A stretch of DNA of 18,396 nt, from NCBI GenBank assembly GCA_905215395.1, contig CAJMQA010000026.1, forward strand, positions 1 to 18,396, given 5' to 3'. Source of the DNA: an uncultured bacterium (lineage in GTDB: Bacteria; Bacteroidota; Bacteroidia; Bacteroidales; Marinifilaceae). The position numbers and the translations under genes are program-made. This document shows, piece after piece, positions 1 through 7,522 of the stretch (position 1 is the stretch's first letter; every line of letters begins with the position of its first letter). Below the pieces are notes generated by a model. The model worked only from the letters and a program-made list of their open reading frames with translations, was not told the DNA's origin and ran no database searches.

Positions 1-3000
1 CCGTTCCTGTTTTACATTAGAAACATGGAATACGTCGTTCATGTAGAACATAGCTTTCAGTCGTTTGATGCCGCAACGCTGTAATTTTGCTGTACCGAAT
101 TCATAAGAAAGATTCAGTGTGGCTAATTCAAGATAATTATAGTCTTCCACAAAACGGGAAGTGGGTTTTGTCCGGTAACCGATATTAATTCCTTGTGAAT
201 CTTCTGAGAAAGCGGCAAAGCGAACACGATCTCCCGGTTTTTGCCAACGCTGCTCAAAGGCCCGTTTGTCGGCATTATAACGCGGGTCAATATCCTGCAC
301 TTTATCTACCAGAGTTTGATTATACATCTGGCCACCGATGCGGTAGCGGAAGGTCATATTTAGTGATAAGCCTTTCCAGGTAAAATTCGTTCCGAAAATA
401 CCTTCCAGATCCGGGTCGGTACATCCTCCGATGACATAATTATCGGACGACCAGTCGGATACAATCTTTCCGTTCCGGTCTAGAAAAAGTTCGTTTCCCG
501 TAGCCGGATCGATACCCAGGGAACGGTTTACCCAAATGGAATTCATGGAAGCGCCTTCCACATAGCGTACACGTGGACGGTTTATTCCTGTCATGCTTTC
601 CCATTCCGAAGCGGAAAAATCATTTTTGTTGGCATCCGCTTCTTTATCCTGTGTTTCATTGTAGGCTTTCAGCGCATTTGATATCTTTAATAATTTGTTT
701 TTATTGTGAATAGCGGAACCGTTTACGCTCCAGAAAATTCTTTTTGCTTGGTTACGGATCAAAGTGGCACGCAGGCTTAATTCATAACCCCGGTTTTCCA
801 CTTCGCCAAGGTTGTCCATATAAGACGGGAATCCGAGAGATGGAGCCAGGGTTACGGTTGTCAGTACATCTTTGGAAGTTTTGATGTAATAGTCGGCAGA
901 AATATCGATCCGGCCTTTCCATAAAGTCATATCTAAACCGTAATTCTGTTGCCAGGTACGTTGCCATGCCAAATCCCGGTTACCCATTGCTATAACTACG
1001 GTACCTATGCCCAAATGATAGCGTTCGCCGGTCAGGTATTCATAAGTGGTGATCGCCTGATAGGGATCGTAGTTCTGGCTACCTGTCAGTCCGTATGAAC
1101 CACGGATTTTGAATTGCTGTAACCAGTTTGCTTTTTCCATAAAATGTTCGTTGTGCAGATTCCAGCCTAAACCTGCTGACCAGAACGGGGCCCAACGTTT
1201 ATCCGCACCGAACTGTGAAGAGGCATCCTCACGGAAAGAAAGGTCGAACAAATAACGTTCGTCATAGCTATAGTTCAGATTGCCTAAGAAACCCACCAGT
1301 CGTGAGGTATATTCATTTCCTGCGGGTGAACCGTTTTTCTCGTATTGGGTGGCAAAACTGATATAATCCAGCCGTTCATTAGGAAATCCTTCTGCCGTCA
1401 CTGAGAATTCTTTTGTACGGCTTTGTTGGATGTTCCACCCCAAATTGGAATTAATCACGTGTTTTCGTGCCTGCCAGAAATAACTTAATACTACACTGGC
1501 ATCGTAGTTGAATACATCTCCGCGTGAAGCCGAATAACTGCCGCGGCGATCGAAATCATCTCCGGTATATTCTGCAAAGTCGGAATGTTTTGCTGGTTTG
1601 AAAACATCTGCCGAAGTGTTTTGTAAAGTGAAAGAGAAGTTGCCTTTCAATCGTAATCCTTCGATGATTTGCCAATCGATACCGAAGAGGTTGGTCAGGT
1701 CATTATACCGTGATTCGTCCCGCATATCTAGTGTGGCATTGTATAAAGGATTGTAGATTGGCTTTTGGTTTTGTTTCATGTAAATACGATCGTCCCGCTC
1801 TATTTCATAGAAGTAATTGCCATGCTCATCTTTATATTTGACATAGGGGTTCAGTTTGGTATATTCGCTGAAACTGCCATAAGGCGAATTGGTAGCTTTC
1901 ATACGTGAATAGCTCAATTGGTTGCGGAAAGTCAGGCCTTTGTAAATATACTGTAATTCTAATCCCAGACCTAACCGTTCACGTCCAGACTCTTTCATCA
2001 CGCCTGGAGTGTTGTTGTAGTTTACTTCCATGGCATAGCGAATGTAATCATTACCCCCATCCAGGCGCAAGGAATGTTTATGAGCTACCGTCAATTTGTT
2101 CAATGGTTTATTCAACCAATAGGTATTTACCCCTTGACGAATGTTCGCCAGACGTTTGTTATAGGCGTCTTCTAATACGGAGCGGTCTGAATTTTTATCC
2201 CGGTTATAGTAGGTTTTCTTCTCGATGTCATACAATCCTGCCAGGGTCTCCAGTTGTAATTTTTCCCATGAATCGCAAAGGTTGTAATCGCTTAGATCAG
2301 CCATATAAAATGTCGCATCCCCGTTATAGCTTACTGCCATTTTCCCACTGGCCGGAGCCACGGTCGTAATGACTACTACACCGTTGGAGGCGCGTGAACC
2401 GTATATTGCTGTTGCGGCAGCATCTTTCAATAGGGTAATTGTCGCCACCCGGTGAGGATCCATGTCGAATACTTTTTCTGCTGTAGTCTCAAATCCGTCG
2501 ACAATAAATACCGGCATATTCGGGTTACCGCTGTATTCGTTACGCACGCCGCTAATGCTTCCTGCACCGCGGATCTGAAAATCGGGGATAGCGTTCGGAT
2601 TGGAGCCTAATTGGTTATTTTCGATTTTTACGAATGAAGGATCAATATTCTGCAGGGCACTCAGGATGTTCTGATTTCCGGCTGTCTGTAGCTCTTCGGC
2701 GGTAATTGTGCGGGCAGCTCCGGTAAAGCTGTTTTTAGCCTGATTGAAATATCCGGTAACCACTACTTCGTCCATTTCGGTGGCCTCTTCTTTGAGAATG
2801 ACATGAATTTCCGTACGTTTACCCACCGTTTCTTCGCGACTTTCCATACCAATCATGCTGAAAACCAGCACATGCTGTCCTTCCGGTAGGTTCAGCGTAT
2901 ATGCTCCTTCGGCATCGGTAGAGGTTCCTAATAACGTTCCTTTCAACCGTACCGTCACTCCGGGCAATGGATTGCGGTAAATGTCACGTACTATGCCGCT

Positions 3001-3396
3001 TACCCGGACATTTGTTTGCTGTTGCTGAGGAGTTTCGCGCCGCATCACGGTAATCACTTTATTATCGAAAACAAACTGGAGGGAAGTTCCTTCGAACAGA
3101 CGGGCCAGTACATTGGCAACGCTTTCTTTTTCGGCTTTGATATTCATGCCCTCCATTTTTCCTAATTCCTCTACATTGTAGAGAAAACGAATTCCCGTTT
3201 GCTGTTTGATCCGGCTGAATACCTCGTACAGACTCACGTTGTTCAGATTTAGGGAAACTTTCTGGTTTTGCGCCCGGCTGTTCCCGTAACCGGCCAGTAC
3301 AAAACACAACACAAAAACGCAACACAATTTCATTGTTTTCCAGATTTTCGGATGAATCTTGTCAAATAAATGACCTAACAAACACTTTTTTTTCAT
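1..3396 (-). CDS. SusC/RagA-type TonB-dependent outer-membrane transporter with STN domain (3' end outside window)
   Basis: Outer-membrane beta-barrel importer that should also signal to the adjacent FecR. Reading the minus strand from the ATG at 3396, the frame stays open to base 1 (1132 codons). Residues 1-43 are a long N-terminus with a hydrophobic signal segment ending near SRAQ. The chosen start adds a basic pre-sequence typical of these transporters, with Met22 (3333) as the alternative. An STN domain lies at about 46-118, a carboxypeptidase-regulatory-like domain at about 131-202, then a TonB-box-like EVVVTGY near 210-216. The plug contains VFIVDGFE and LLKDAAATAIYGSRASNGVVVI. At the window edge the protein reads NDVFHVSNVKQER, which aligns with NDIFRCSSVEEER 18 residues before the end of the second SusC at 9601, so only about 18-20 residues are missing. 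It lies 99 nt after fecR, separated by two hairpins. Substrate unknown; any SusD would lie outside the window. Confidence 0.93.
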   Translation of the reverse strand, partial: MKKKCLLGHLFDKIHPKIWKTMKLCCVFVLCFVLAGYGNSRAQNQKVSLNLNNVSLYEVFSRIKQQTGIRFLYNVEELGKMEGMNIKAEKESVANVLARLFEGTSLQFVFDNKVITVMRRETPQQQQTNVRVSGIVRDIYRNPLPGVTVRLKGTLLGTSTDAEGAYTLNLPEGQHVLVFSMIGMESREETVGKRTEIHVILKEEATEMDEVVVTGYFNQAKNSFTGAARTITAEELQTAGNQNILSALQNIDPSFVKIENNQLGSNPNAIPDFQIRGAGSISGVRNEYSGNPNMPVFIVDGFETTAEKVFDMDPHRVATITLLKDAAATAIYGSRASNGVVVITTVAPASGKMAVSYNGDATFYMADLSDYNLCDSWEKLQLETLAGLYDIEKKTYYNRDKNSDRSVLEDAYNKRLANIRQGVNTYWLNKPLNKLTVAHKHSLRLDGGNDYIRYAMEVNYNNTPGVMKESGRERLGLGLELQYIYKGLTFRNQLSYSRMKATNSPYGSFSEYTKLNPYVKYKDEHGNYFYEIERDDRIYMKQNQKPIYNPLYNATLDMRDESRYNDLTNLFGIDWQIIEGLRLKGNFSFTLQNTSADVFKPAKHSDFAEYTGDDFDRRGSYSASRGDVFNYDASVVLSYFWQARKHVINSNLGWNIQQSRTKEFSVTAEGFPNERLDYISFATQYEKNGSPAGNEYTSRLVGFLGNLNYSYDERYLFDLSFREDASSQFGADKRWAPFWSAGLGWNLHNEHFMEKANWLQQFKIRGSYGLTGSQNYDPYQAITTYEYLTGERYHLGIGTVVIAMGNRDLAWQRTWQQNYGLDMTLWKGRIDISADYYIKTSKDVLTTVTLAPSLGFPSYMDNLGEVENRGYELSLRATLIRNQAKRIFWSVNGSAIHNKNKLLKISNALKAYNETQDKEADANKNDFSASEWESMTGINRPRVRYVEGASMNSIWVNRSLGIDPATGNELFLDRNGKIVSDWSSDNYVIGGCTDPDLEGIFGTNFTWKGLSLNMTFRYRIGGQMYNQTLVDKVQDIDPRYNADKRAFEQRWQKPGDRVRFAAFSEDSQGINIGYRTKPTSRFVEDYNYLELATLNLSYEFGTAKLQRCGIKRLKAMFYMNDVFHVSNVKQER

Positions 3397-3427
3397 AGAT
3401 TTGTAATGATTAAGTAAAACATCAGAG

Positions 3428-3448
3428 AAATACACTGCAATTGTATTT
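3428..3448 (-). promoter_or_regulatory. Second hairpin in the fecR-susC gap
   Basis: Arms AAATACA (3428-3434) and TGTATTT (3442-3448) are perfect 7-bp inverted repeats around a 7-nt loop. The hairpin sits about 31 nt before the susC start on the minus strand. It could be an mRNA leader structure or a DNA operator; the sequence alone does not decide. A-T rich, so moderate stability. Confidence 0.35.
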
Positions 3449-3463
3449 ATCTGTTTATCGATT

Positions 3464-3492
3464 ACACCGGAATACCGCAACTATTCCGGTGT
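3464..3492 (-). promoter_or_regulatory. Strong intercistronic hairpin just after fecR stop
   Basis: Arms ACACCGGAATA (3464-3474) and TATTCCGGTGT (3482-3492) are a perfect 11-bp inverted repeat with a 7-nt loop. It starts 4 nt after the fecR TGA at 3496-3498. In the direction of transcription no T-run follows it, so it is not a standard intrinsic terminator for fecR. A partial terminator, an RNase-blocking processing structure, or an operator for a susC promoter are all possible. On the plus strand it is followed by TTTTT, but no plus-strand gene ends there. Confidence 0.5.
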
Positions 3493-3495
3493 TTT

Positions 3496-4656
3496 TCATT
3501 TTTCTGTAATGACAATAGTCCGCTCTTCTAGTTTAAATCGTATGCGGGAAGTTTGTTCCAGATAGGTCAGTAATTCCCGGATGTCAGCATATCGCTTGAT
3601 ATCTCCATAAAAGCGCCGTTCTTTCAATTCAGCTTTCCCGAACACCACTTCCACATCATACCAACGTTCCACTTTTTGCATGATGCTTTCCAGGCGCTCG
3701 TTCACAAATACCATATCGTTGTTTTTCCAGGCAATGTAAGGGTAGATATCGGTGTCATAAATCTGCATATTTCCGTTTTCCGGGTTCGCTATTCCTACCT
3801 GATTTGGTTTTAACTTCATTTCTTTTGCATCTATATTGGCCTGAAAACCAATACTCCCTTGTACCAATACCGCTTCTATCCGGGTAGGAGTGTAAGTATT
3901 CAGGTTAAATTCCGTTCCATATACTTGTAAACGATAATTTCCGGTGCGGACAATAAAAGGACGATCGGTTTCTTTTGTTACCTTAAAATAAGCTTCGCCT
4001 TGCAATTTCACTTCCCGGATATCAGCTGCAAATTCGACGGGATATTCCAATTCGGTCGCTGCGTTTAGCCATACCCGGGTTCCGTCGCTTAGGGTTATCT
4101 GAAATTCTCCACACCGGGGTACTTCGATCCGGTTGTAAATCAATGTCTGTTCATTCTCTTGTATGGAGCGTTGATAATGAATTTCTCCTGAAGTATCCCA
4201 TTTTACGATACTACCGTTTTGTTCCGTTACTACTGCTTTTTTCCGGGTTAAATCGATTTGTTCGCCAGTAGACAGGGTAAGGCGTGCTTTTGGGGTACCG
4301 GGTAAGATTTCTGCGACATTTACTACCGAAGGTTGCAGTTCGTGTTTCCATAGTAATCCACCTGCGACCAGAATAGTCAATATGGCTAAAGCGGCTGCGT
4401 AACGCCAGTGATAAAGGAATGGTTGGAACTGCTTATGTTTTAATCGGCTGAATGCAACCTGTTCGTTTATCAATTGTTCTTTCCGGCTCCATCGGATCCA
4501 TAATACAGCCCGGCAGATTTGCCGGTATATCTTCCGGTGTTGTTCCGATACGGCCAGCCATTCTTCTACTTCTTTTTCTTTCTCCTCCTCTAACTCGTGA
4601 CGGAAATAGGCGATCAACTGTTCTTCCGGTATTGATGCAGGAATTTCTTTTTTCAT
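3496..4656 (-). CDS. FecR-family anti-sigma factor (FecR + DUF4974)
   Basis: Inner-membrane anti-sigma regulator that should relay the transporter's ligand state to the ECF sigma factor encoded just upstream. The 386-residue protein has a cytoplasmic N-terminal region of about 80 residues, one membrane segment at about 85-103 (YAAALAILTILVAGGLLW), and a periplasmic FecR domain at about 175-275 containing FQITLSDGTRVWLNAATELEYP-type sequence with GEAYFKV. A C-terminal DUF4974 domain at about 315-386 has the usual RLESIMQKVERWYDVEVVF pattern; this domain is known to resemble and contact transporter STN domains. Length is normal for the Bacteroidota family. It follows the sigma gene by 62 nt, which holds an 18-bp dyad close to the start, and precedes susC by 99 nt. 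Start ATG at 4656 is the only sensible one. Confidence 0.92.
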   Translation of the reverse strand: MKKEIPASIPEEQLIAYFRHELEEEKEKEVEEWLAVSEQHRKIYRQICRAVLWIRWSRKEQLINEQVAFSRLKHKQFQPFLYHWRYAAALAILTILVAGGLLWKHELQPSVVNVAEILPGTPKARLTLSTGEQIDLTRKKAVVTEQNGSIVKWDTSGEIHYQRSIQENEQTLIYNRIEVPRCGEFQITLSDGTRVWLNAATELEYPVEFAADIREVKLQGEAYFKVTKETDRPFIVRTGNYRLQVYGTEFNLNTYTPTRIEAVLVQGSIGFQANIDAKEMKLKPNQVGIANPENGNMQIYDTDIYPYIAWKNNDMVFVNERLESIMQKVERWYDVEVVFGKAELKERRFYGDIKRYADIRELLTYLEQTSRIRFKLEERTIVITEK

Positions 4657-4664
4657 AATTATCT

Positions 4665-4682
4665 GTACTTTTATTAAAGTAC
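4665..4682 (-). promoter_or_regulatory. Dyad directly upstream of minus-strand fecR
   Basis: GTACTTT (4665-4671) and AAAGTAC (4676-4682) are perfect 7-bp arms around a 4-nt centre. The dyad ends 8 nt before the fecR ATG, in the 62-nt sigma-fecR gap. It could be an operator, an autoregulated promoter element, or a hairpin that affects fecR translation. Confidence 0.35.
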
Positions 4683-4718
4683 CGGATAATCCTGAAAAGG
4701 TCTAATAAAAAGGAAAAA

Positions 4719-5318
4719 TTATTTTTTAATTCGGCAAAATAATAAGAAAATAGTAAAATCTTCTGTGCTCAGGTGCTTCTTCAATTTGCGGACAGCATTA
4801 CCTAATAAGGTTTTTACAGTGGATAGAGAAATATGGTATTTTTCGGCTACTTCCCGGTATTTTAAACCGTCTACAAATACTGCCAGCATGATTTCCTGTG
4901 AACGGGGTGGCAATTTTTCGATCTCACTCAATATCCGGGTAATAATATGATCGTGTTTTTCATTGTATTCTTCGAAAGCTATATTTATCTCTTTCAAATC
5001 CTGTGTATGCCGGAGTATGTCTTTTTTTTCCAGACGGTGGTAACATTGATTGCGTACTGATACAAGTAAAAAAGAGAATAAGGTGGAACTTTGTAGATCT
5101 TTCTTTCTCTTTTTTTCCCAAAGGGTAATGAATAACTCCTGTACAATGTCTTCTGCCAGTTGCATGTCTTCGACAAAAGTATCCGCCCATACAACCAAAC
5201 GTTTGTAATAGACCCGGAACATCAATTCCATACCTTTCCAATCGCCGGCAGCCAATAACCGGCAGATCTCTTCTTCCGGATGATTTGTGATTTTTTCAGG
5301 CGTATACGAGGTCCTCAT
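4719..5318 (-). CDS. ECF sigma factor (Bacteroidota FecI-like group)
   Basis: Alternative sigma factor expected to direct RNA polymerase to its own signalling and transport operon when freed by the neighbouring FecR. The 199-residue protein has sigma-2 at about 24-95, with LAEDIVQELFITLWEKKR as the region 2 helix pattern, and sigma-4 at about 130-185, with LPPRSQEIMLAVFVDGLKYREVA followed by the helix-turn-helix HISLSTVKTLLGNAVRKLKK. It ends in a short hydrophobic tail (FTIFLLFC), a trait often seen in this expanded family. It begins 18 nt after the stop of the sigma-54 regulator, so the two are probably co-transcribed, and is followed by fecR. It differs clearly from the second ECF factor at 7802, so the two should serve different regulons. 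Confidence 0.92.
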   Translation of the reverse strand: MRTSYTPEKITNHPEEEICRLLAAGDWKGMELMFRVYYKRLVVWADTFVEDMQLAEDIVQELFITLWEKKRKKDLQSSTLFSFLLVSVRNQCYHRLEKKDILRHTQDLKEINIAFEEYNEKHDHIITRILSEIEKLPPRSQEIMLAVFVDGLKYREVAEKYHISLSTVKTLLGNAVRKLKKHLSTEDFTIFLLFCRIKK

Positions 5319-5336
5319 GTTGCCGGTGATAGGAGT

Positions 5337-6566
5337 TTAGTTTTCCAGATTATATTCTTTCAATTTGCGGTATAGAGTTCGTTCCGATATGCCCAGATCT
5401 TTAGCTGCCAGTTTGCGTTTTCCGTGATTCTTTTCCAGTGCTTTCACAATCAGTTCTTTTTCTTTCTCTTCGATGGAAAAAGATTCTTCGATAACAGCTT
5501 CCGTATCCTGAATATGTTCTTCGTGATGATTGAATACCGGGGTTTTGGTGGGTGAAAAATCGGTATGGTCATTTTCATACAGATTCCTCAGCACAAGAGA
5601 GGTACTCGGTTCCGGTACGGTTTCGTGAGGTGTCTCGTTTTGCATCAGATCGTAAACCAGACGTTTCAGGTCATTCATGTCTTTTTTCATGTCAAAGAGT
5701 ATTTTATACAAAATCTCCCTTTCAGAAGCAAAACTGGCATCTGAGCTGTTGTGTCCGGCTGTTAGTGTGGGTAACATCGGATCGTTGTCCGGAATATATT
5801 TGTGCAGAGTTTCTGCATTTACCGAACGCTCCTGTTCGATGATGGATATCTGTTCCGTGATATTTTTCAGTTGCCGGATATTTCCGGGCCAGCGGAATTG
5901 CTGCAGGATAACTACAGCATCTTCTGTCAGCCGGACCGGAGGCATCCGGTATTTCTCTGCAAAATCGGCTGCAAATTTCCGGAACAACAAAGGAATATCT
6001 TCCTTACGTTCCCGTAAAGGTGGAATTATAATGGGAATTGTATTCAGACGGTAGTAGAGATCTTCCCGGAATTTCCCGTTTTTAACTGCCTGGGGTATAT
6101 CCATATTGGTAGCGGCGATGACACGTACATTGGTCTTTTGTACCTTGGATGATCCGACACGGATAAATTCTCCGGTTTCCAGTACCCTTAACAGGCGGGC
6201 CTGAGTCGGTAAAGGTAATTCCCCGACTTCGTCCAGAAATATGGTACCTCCGTCAGTGACTTCAAAATACCCTTTCCGGTCGGATATGGCGCCGGTAAAA
6301 GCCCCTTTCTCATGACCGAAAAGTTCCGAATCGATAGTCCCTTCAGGTATGGCTCCGCAATTGACAGCTATGTATTGGGCATGTTTACGGGCACTGTAAG
6401 CATGTATGATGCGGGGAAAAATTTCTTTCCCGACTCCGCTCTCTCCTGTGATTAAGACAGAAAGATCGGTCGGAGCCACCTGAGTTGCAACATCAATGGC
6501 TCTGTTTAAACCCGGATTATTGCCAATAATTTCAAATCGTTGTTTGATCGCTTGTAAGTCTTCCAT
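5337..6566 (-). CDS. Sigma-54-dependent transcriptional activator (AAA+ enhancer-binding protein, Fis-type HTH)
   Basis: Bacterial enhancer-binding protein that hydrolyses ATP to open promoters held by RNA polymerase with sigma-54. From the Met at 6566 it has 409 residues. Walker A GESGVGKE is at 41-48, the sigma-54 contact loop GAFTGA at 88-93, and Walker B GGTIFLDEV at about 106-114. A REDLYYRLN segment and PPLRERKEDIPLL follow, then a long acidic linker, and a C-terminal Fis-type helix-turn-helix from about 370 (KRKLAAKDLGISERTLYRKLKEY). There is no receiver, GAF or PAS domain, so it has no visible input module. The frame extends upstream to 6659, but that part is Phe/Cys-rich and low-complexity, and a TATTTTTG promoter box at 6604-6611 fits the shorter start. 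Similar proteins in Bacteroides are, from memory, usually followed by an lptE gene; here an ECF sigma gene follows after 18 nt. Confidence 0.93.
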   Translation of the reverse strand: MEDLQAIKQRFEIIGNNPGLNRAIDVATQVAPTDLSVLITGESGVGKEIFPRIIHAYSARKHAQYIAVNCGAIPEGTIDSELFGHEKGAFTGAISDRKGYFEVTDGGTIFLDEVGELPLPTQARLLRVLETGEFIRVGSSKVQKTNVRVIAATNMDIPQAVKNGKFREDLYYRLNTIPIIIPPLRERKEDIPLLFRKFAADFAEKYRMPPVRLTEDAVVILQQFRWPGNIRQLKNITEQISIIEQERSVNAETLHKYIPDNDPMLPTLTAGHNSSDASFASEREILYKILFDMKKDMNDLKRLVYDLMQNETPHETVPEPSTSLVLRNLYENDHTDFSPTKTPVFNHHEEHIQDTEAVIEESFSIEEKEKELIVKALEKNHGKRKLAAKDLGISERTLYRKLKEYNLEN

Positions 6567-6603
6567 AGCTTTAAAATAAACCCATATAAAATCTATGTTC
6601 CTG

Positions 6604-6611
6604 CAAAAATA
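6604..6611 (-). promoter_or_regulatory. Candidate -7 promoter box for the sigma-54 regulator operon
   Basis: Read on the minus strand the bases are TATTTTTG, an exact match to the Bacteroidota TAnnTTTG box. Transcription would start about 7 nt on, near 6597, leaving a leader of about 30 nt before the ATG at 6566. No TTTG is found at the ideal 19-21 nt upstream, so only half of the promoter matches. Confidence 0.4.
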
Positions 6612-6663
6612 ACAGTTTTTACTGACAAAATTGCATAAAAAGACTAAATCTGGAAACATTTGT

Positions 6664-6689
6664 ATGATATTATAAAGGTTTTATATCAT
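6664..6689. promoter_or_regulatory. Possible operator: 7-bp inverted repeat in the divergent spacer
   Basis: ATGATAT (6664-6670) and ATATCAT (6683-6689) are perfect inverted repeats with a 12-nt A+T-rich centre. The symmetry and the position between divergent genes suit a dimeric regulator's site, but in A+T-rich DNA a 7-bp repeat can arise by chance. Confidence 0.22.
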
Positions 6690-6821
6690 TTGATTTGAGT
6701 AGTTTCATTTTCAGATAAAGATTTTTAAATTCTTTTTTGCTTGTTTTTCATCCTTTTGTTCTTTTCATACGTCCTAGTATAGACAGTTTTTATAAATAAG
6801 TAATAACTTAAAATTGAAAAA

Positions 6822-7271
6822 ATGAAAAAAAAGGCGTTTACTGTGGCTTTGGTGTTAGGGTTGATATGTATGTTTACCAATGGATTTGCTGATGATTTGC
6901 GTAAAAAAGTGGTCGGAAAATGGTATAATCCATATACCTATGAATCGACCGGGGAAATGAGGGGATTTGAATTTAAGAAAAATGGAAAATGTAAAGCATT
7001 GGGAATTGCCAATATGAATCTATCTTCCTGGGAAGTGAAAGAGGGGAGACTGATCATCAAAGGAGAGTATCTCAATCCGAAGAGCGGAAAATGGGAAGGT
7101 TATCATACATCTGAGAAAATAGATCAGGTGAATGCAGATTCTCTCTATGTGCTTAGTGTTGAAAAACCGATGAAATTGGGTTTCCTTTATATGAGTCCGA
7201 AAGCATTGAAGAAAAAGGTCGTTCCGGCTTCCAAAGAGATCGACGGTCAGACGGTCATAAAGAAAAAGTAA
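6822..7271 (+). CDS. Secreted lipocalin-like protein (lipocalin_3-type)
   Basis: Small exported protein of 149 residues. Residues 1-23 form a Sec signal peptide (hydrophobic core FTVALVLGLICMF, cleavage near NGFA); there is no cysteine at the cleavage site, so it is not a typical lipoprotein. The mature part follows the Bacteroidales lipocalin-like pattern: VVGKWYNP at the start, GFEFKKNGKCKALGIANM, then SSWEVKEGRLIIKGE and a DSLYVL strand near the end, followed by a basic tail. Such proteins are small beta-barrels presumed to sit in the periplasm or outer envelope; no ligand is established. The gene stands alone between the two signalling units. Its leader TAAAATTGAAAAAA is identical to the one before the ECF gene at 7802. 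Family assignment rests on motif pattern only. Confidence 0.65.
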   Translation: MKKKAFTVALVLGLICMFTNGFADDLRKKVVGKWYNPYTYESTGEMRGFEFKKNGKCKALGIANMNLSSWEVKEGRLIIKGEYLNPKSGKWEGYHTSEKIDQVNADSLYVLSVEKPMKLGFLYMSPKALKKKVVPASKEIDGQTVIKKK

Positions 7272-7294
7272 ATTAAGGTAGGTTTCTTTTGTCC

Positions 7295-7473
7295 GGTTTC
7301 CGGGATAAAGCTGTCGGACCCGTGCGCTTCGTGACGGTCGTATAAGTTTTTCTTTCACTATCAGGGGAACTCGGGCTTTACCCTCAGACACACCCCGATA
7401 GCCGTTCAGACAAACTAACACGGACACTCGTCCTCAGCGTTTTTATGGTCCTCTCAGCTTTATCCCGGAAACC
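7295..7473. repeat. 179-bp element bounded by perfect 18-bp inverted arms; possible dispersed repeat or structured RNA
   Basis: GGTTTCCGGGATAAAGCT (7295-7312) is the exact reverse complement of 7456-7473. Pairing continues inward after a small internal loop (3 nt against 4 nt) with GGACC (7316-7320) and GGTCC (7447-7451). Inside are CCGT/ACGG (7320-7323, 7333-7336), CTATC-A-GGGG against CCCC-GATAG (7358-7367, 7393-7401; 9 bp with one bulged A), and GGAC/GTCC (7422-7425, 7430-7433) around a 4-nt loop. A closing stem with several internal stems suggests a multibranched RNA, or a small non-autonomous mobile element (MITE-like). No target-site duplication is visible at the ends. It lies 23 nt after the lipocalin-like gene stop, so it may be transcribed as that gene's 3' end. 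It is G+C-richer than the sequence on its right. Confidence 0.55.
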
Positions 7474-7522
7474 TCGGTCAGTGCAACATTGCAGAGTGAT
7501 TTGAGTCTGACAGTGAAGGAGT

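Larger units (their letters stand above)
6567..6821. promoter_or_regulatory. Divergent intergenic region between the sigma-54 regulator and the lipocalin-like gene
   Basis: This 255-nt A+T-rich spacer must carry promoters in both directions. On the minus strand a TATTTTTG box is visible at 6604-6611. A 7-bp inverted repeat lies at 6664-6689. I could not pick out a convincing promoter for the plus-strand gene: a TTTG occurs near 6752-6755, but the sequence 19 nt on (TATAGACA) matches only the TA of the downstream box. No reading frame in it looks like a gene. Confidence 0.5.

Noticed and set aside
1905..2369. 154-codon plus-strand open frame
   Set aside because: It lies wholly antisense within the plug and barrel coding region of the left SusC, which has clear conserved motifs.
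3464..3496. Hairpin plus T-run on the plus strand resembling an intrinsic terminator
   Set aside because: No plus-strand gene ends here; both flanking genes are on the minus strand, where no T-run follows the hairpin.
6567..6659. N-terminal extension of the sigma-54 regulator by 31 residues
   Set aside because: The extra residues are a Phe/Cys-rich low-complexity stretch unlike the family, and a TATTTTTG promoter box falls inside it. The ATG at 6566 gives a standard start.
7020..7427. 135-codon minus-strand open frame
   Set aside because: It runs antisense to the lipocalin-like gene and across one side of the inverted-repeat element. The peptide has no domain-like pattern and the lipocalin-like gene on the other strand is well supported.
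7422..7440. CTGAGGA on the minus strand, resembling a hammerhead-ribozyme core
   Set aside because: The GAAA core strand does not follow the possible stem II, and GGA is better used in the GGAC/GTCC stem. Not a hammerhead.
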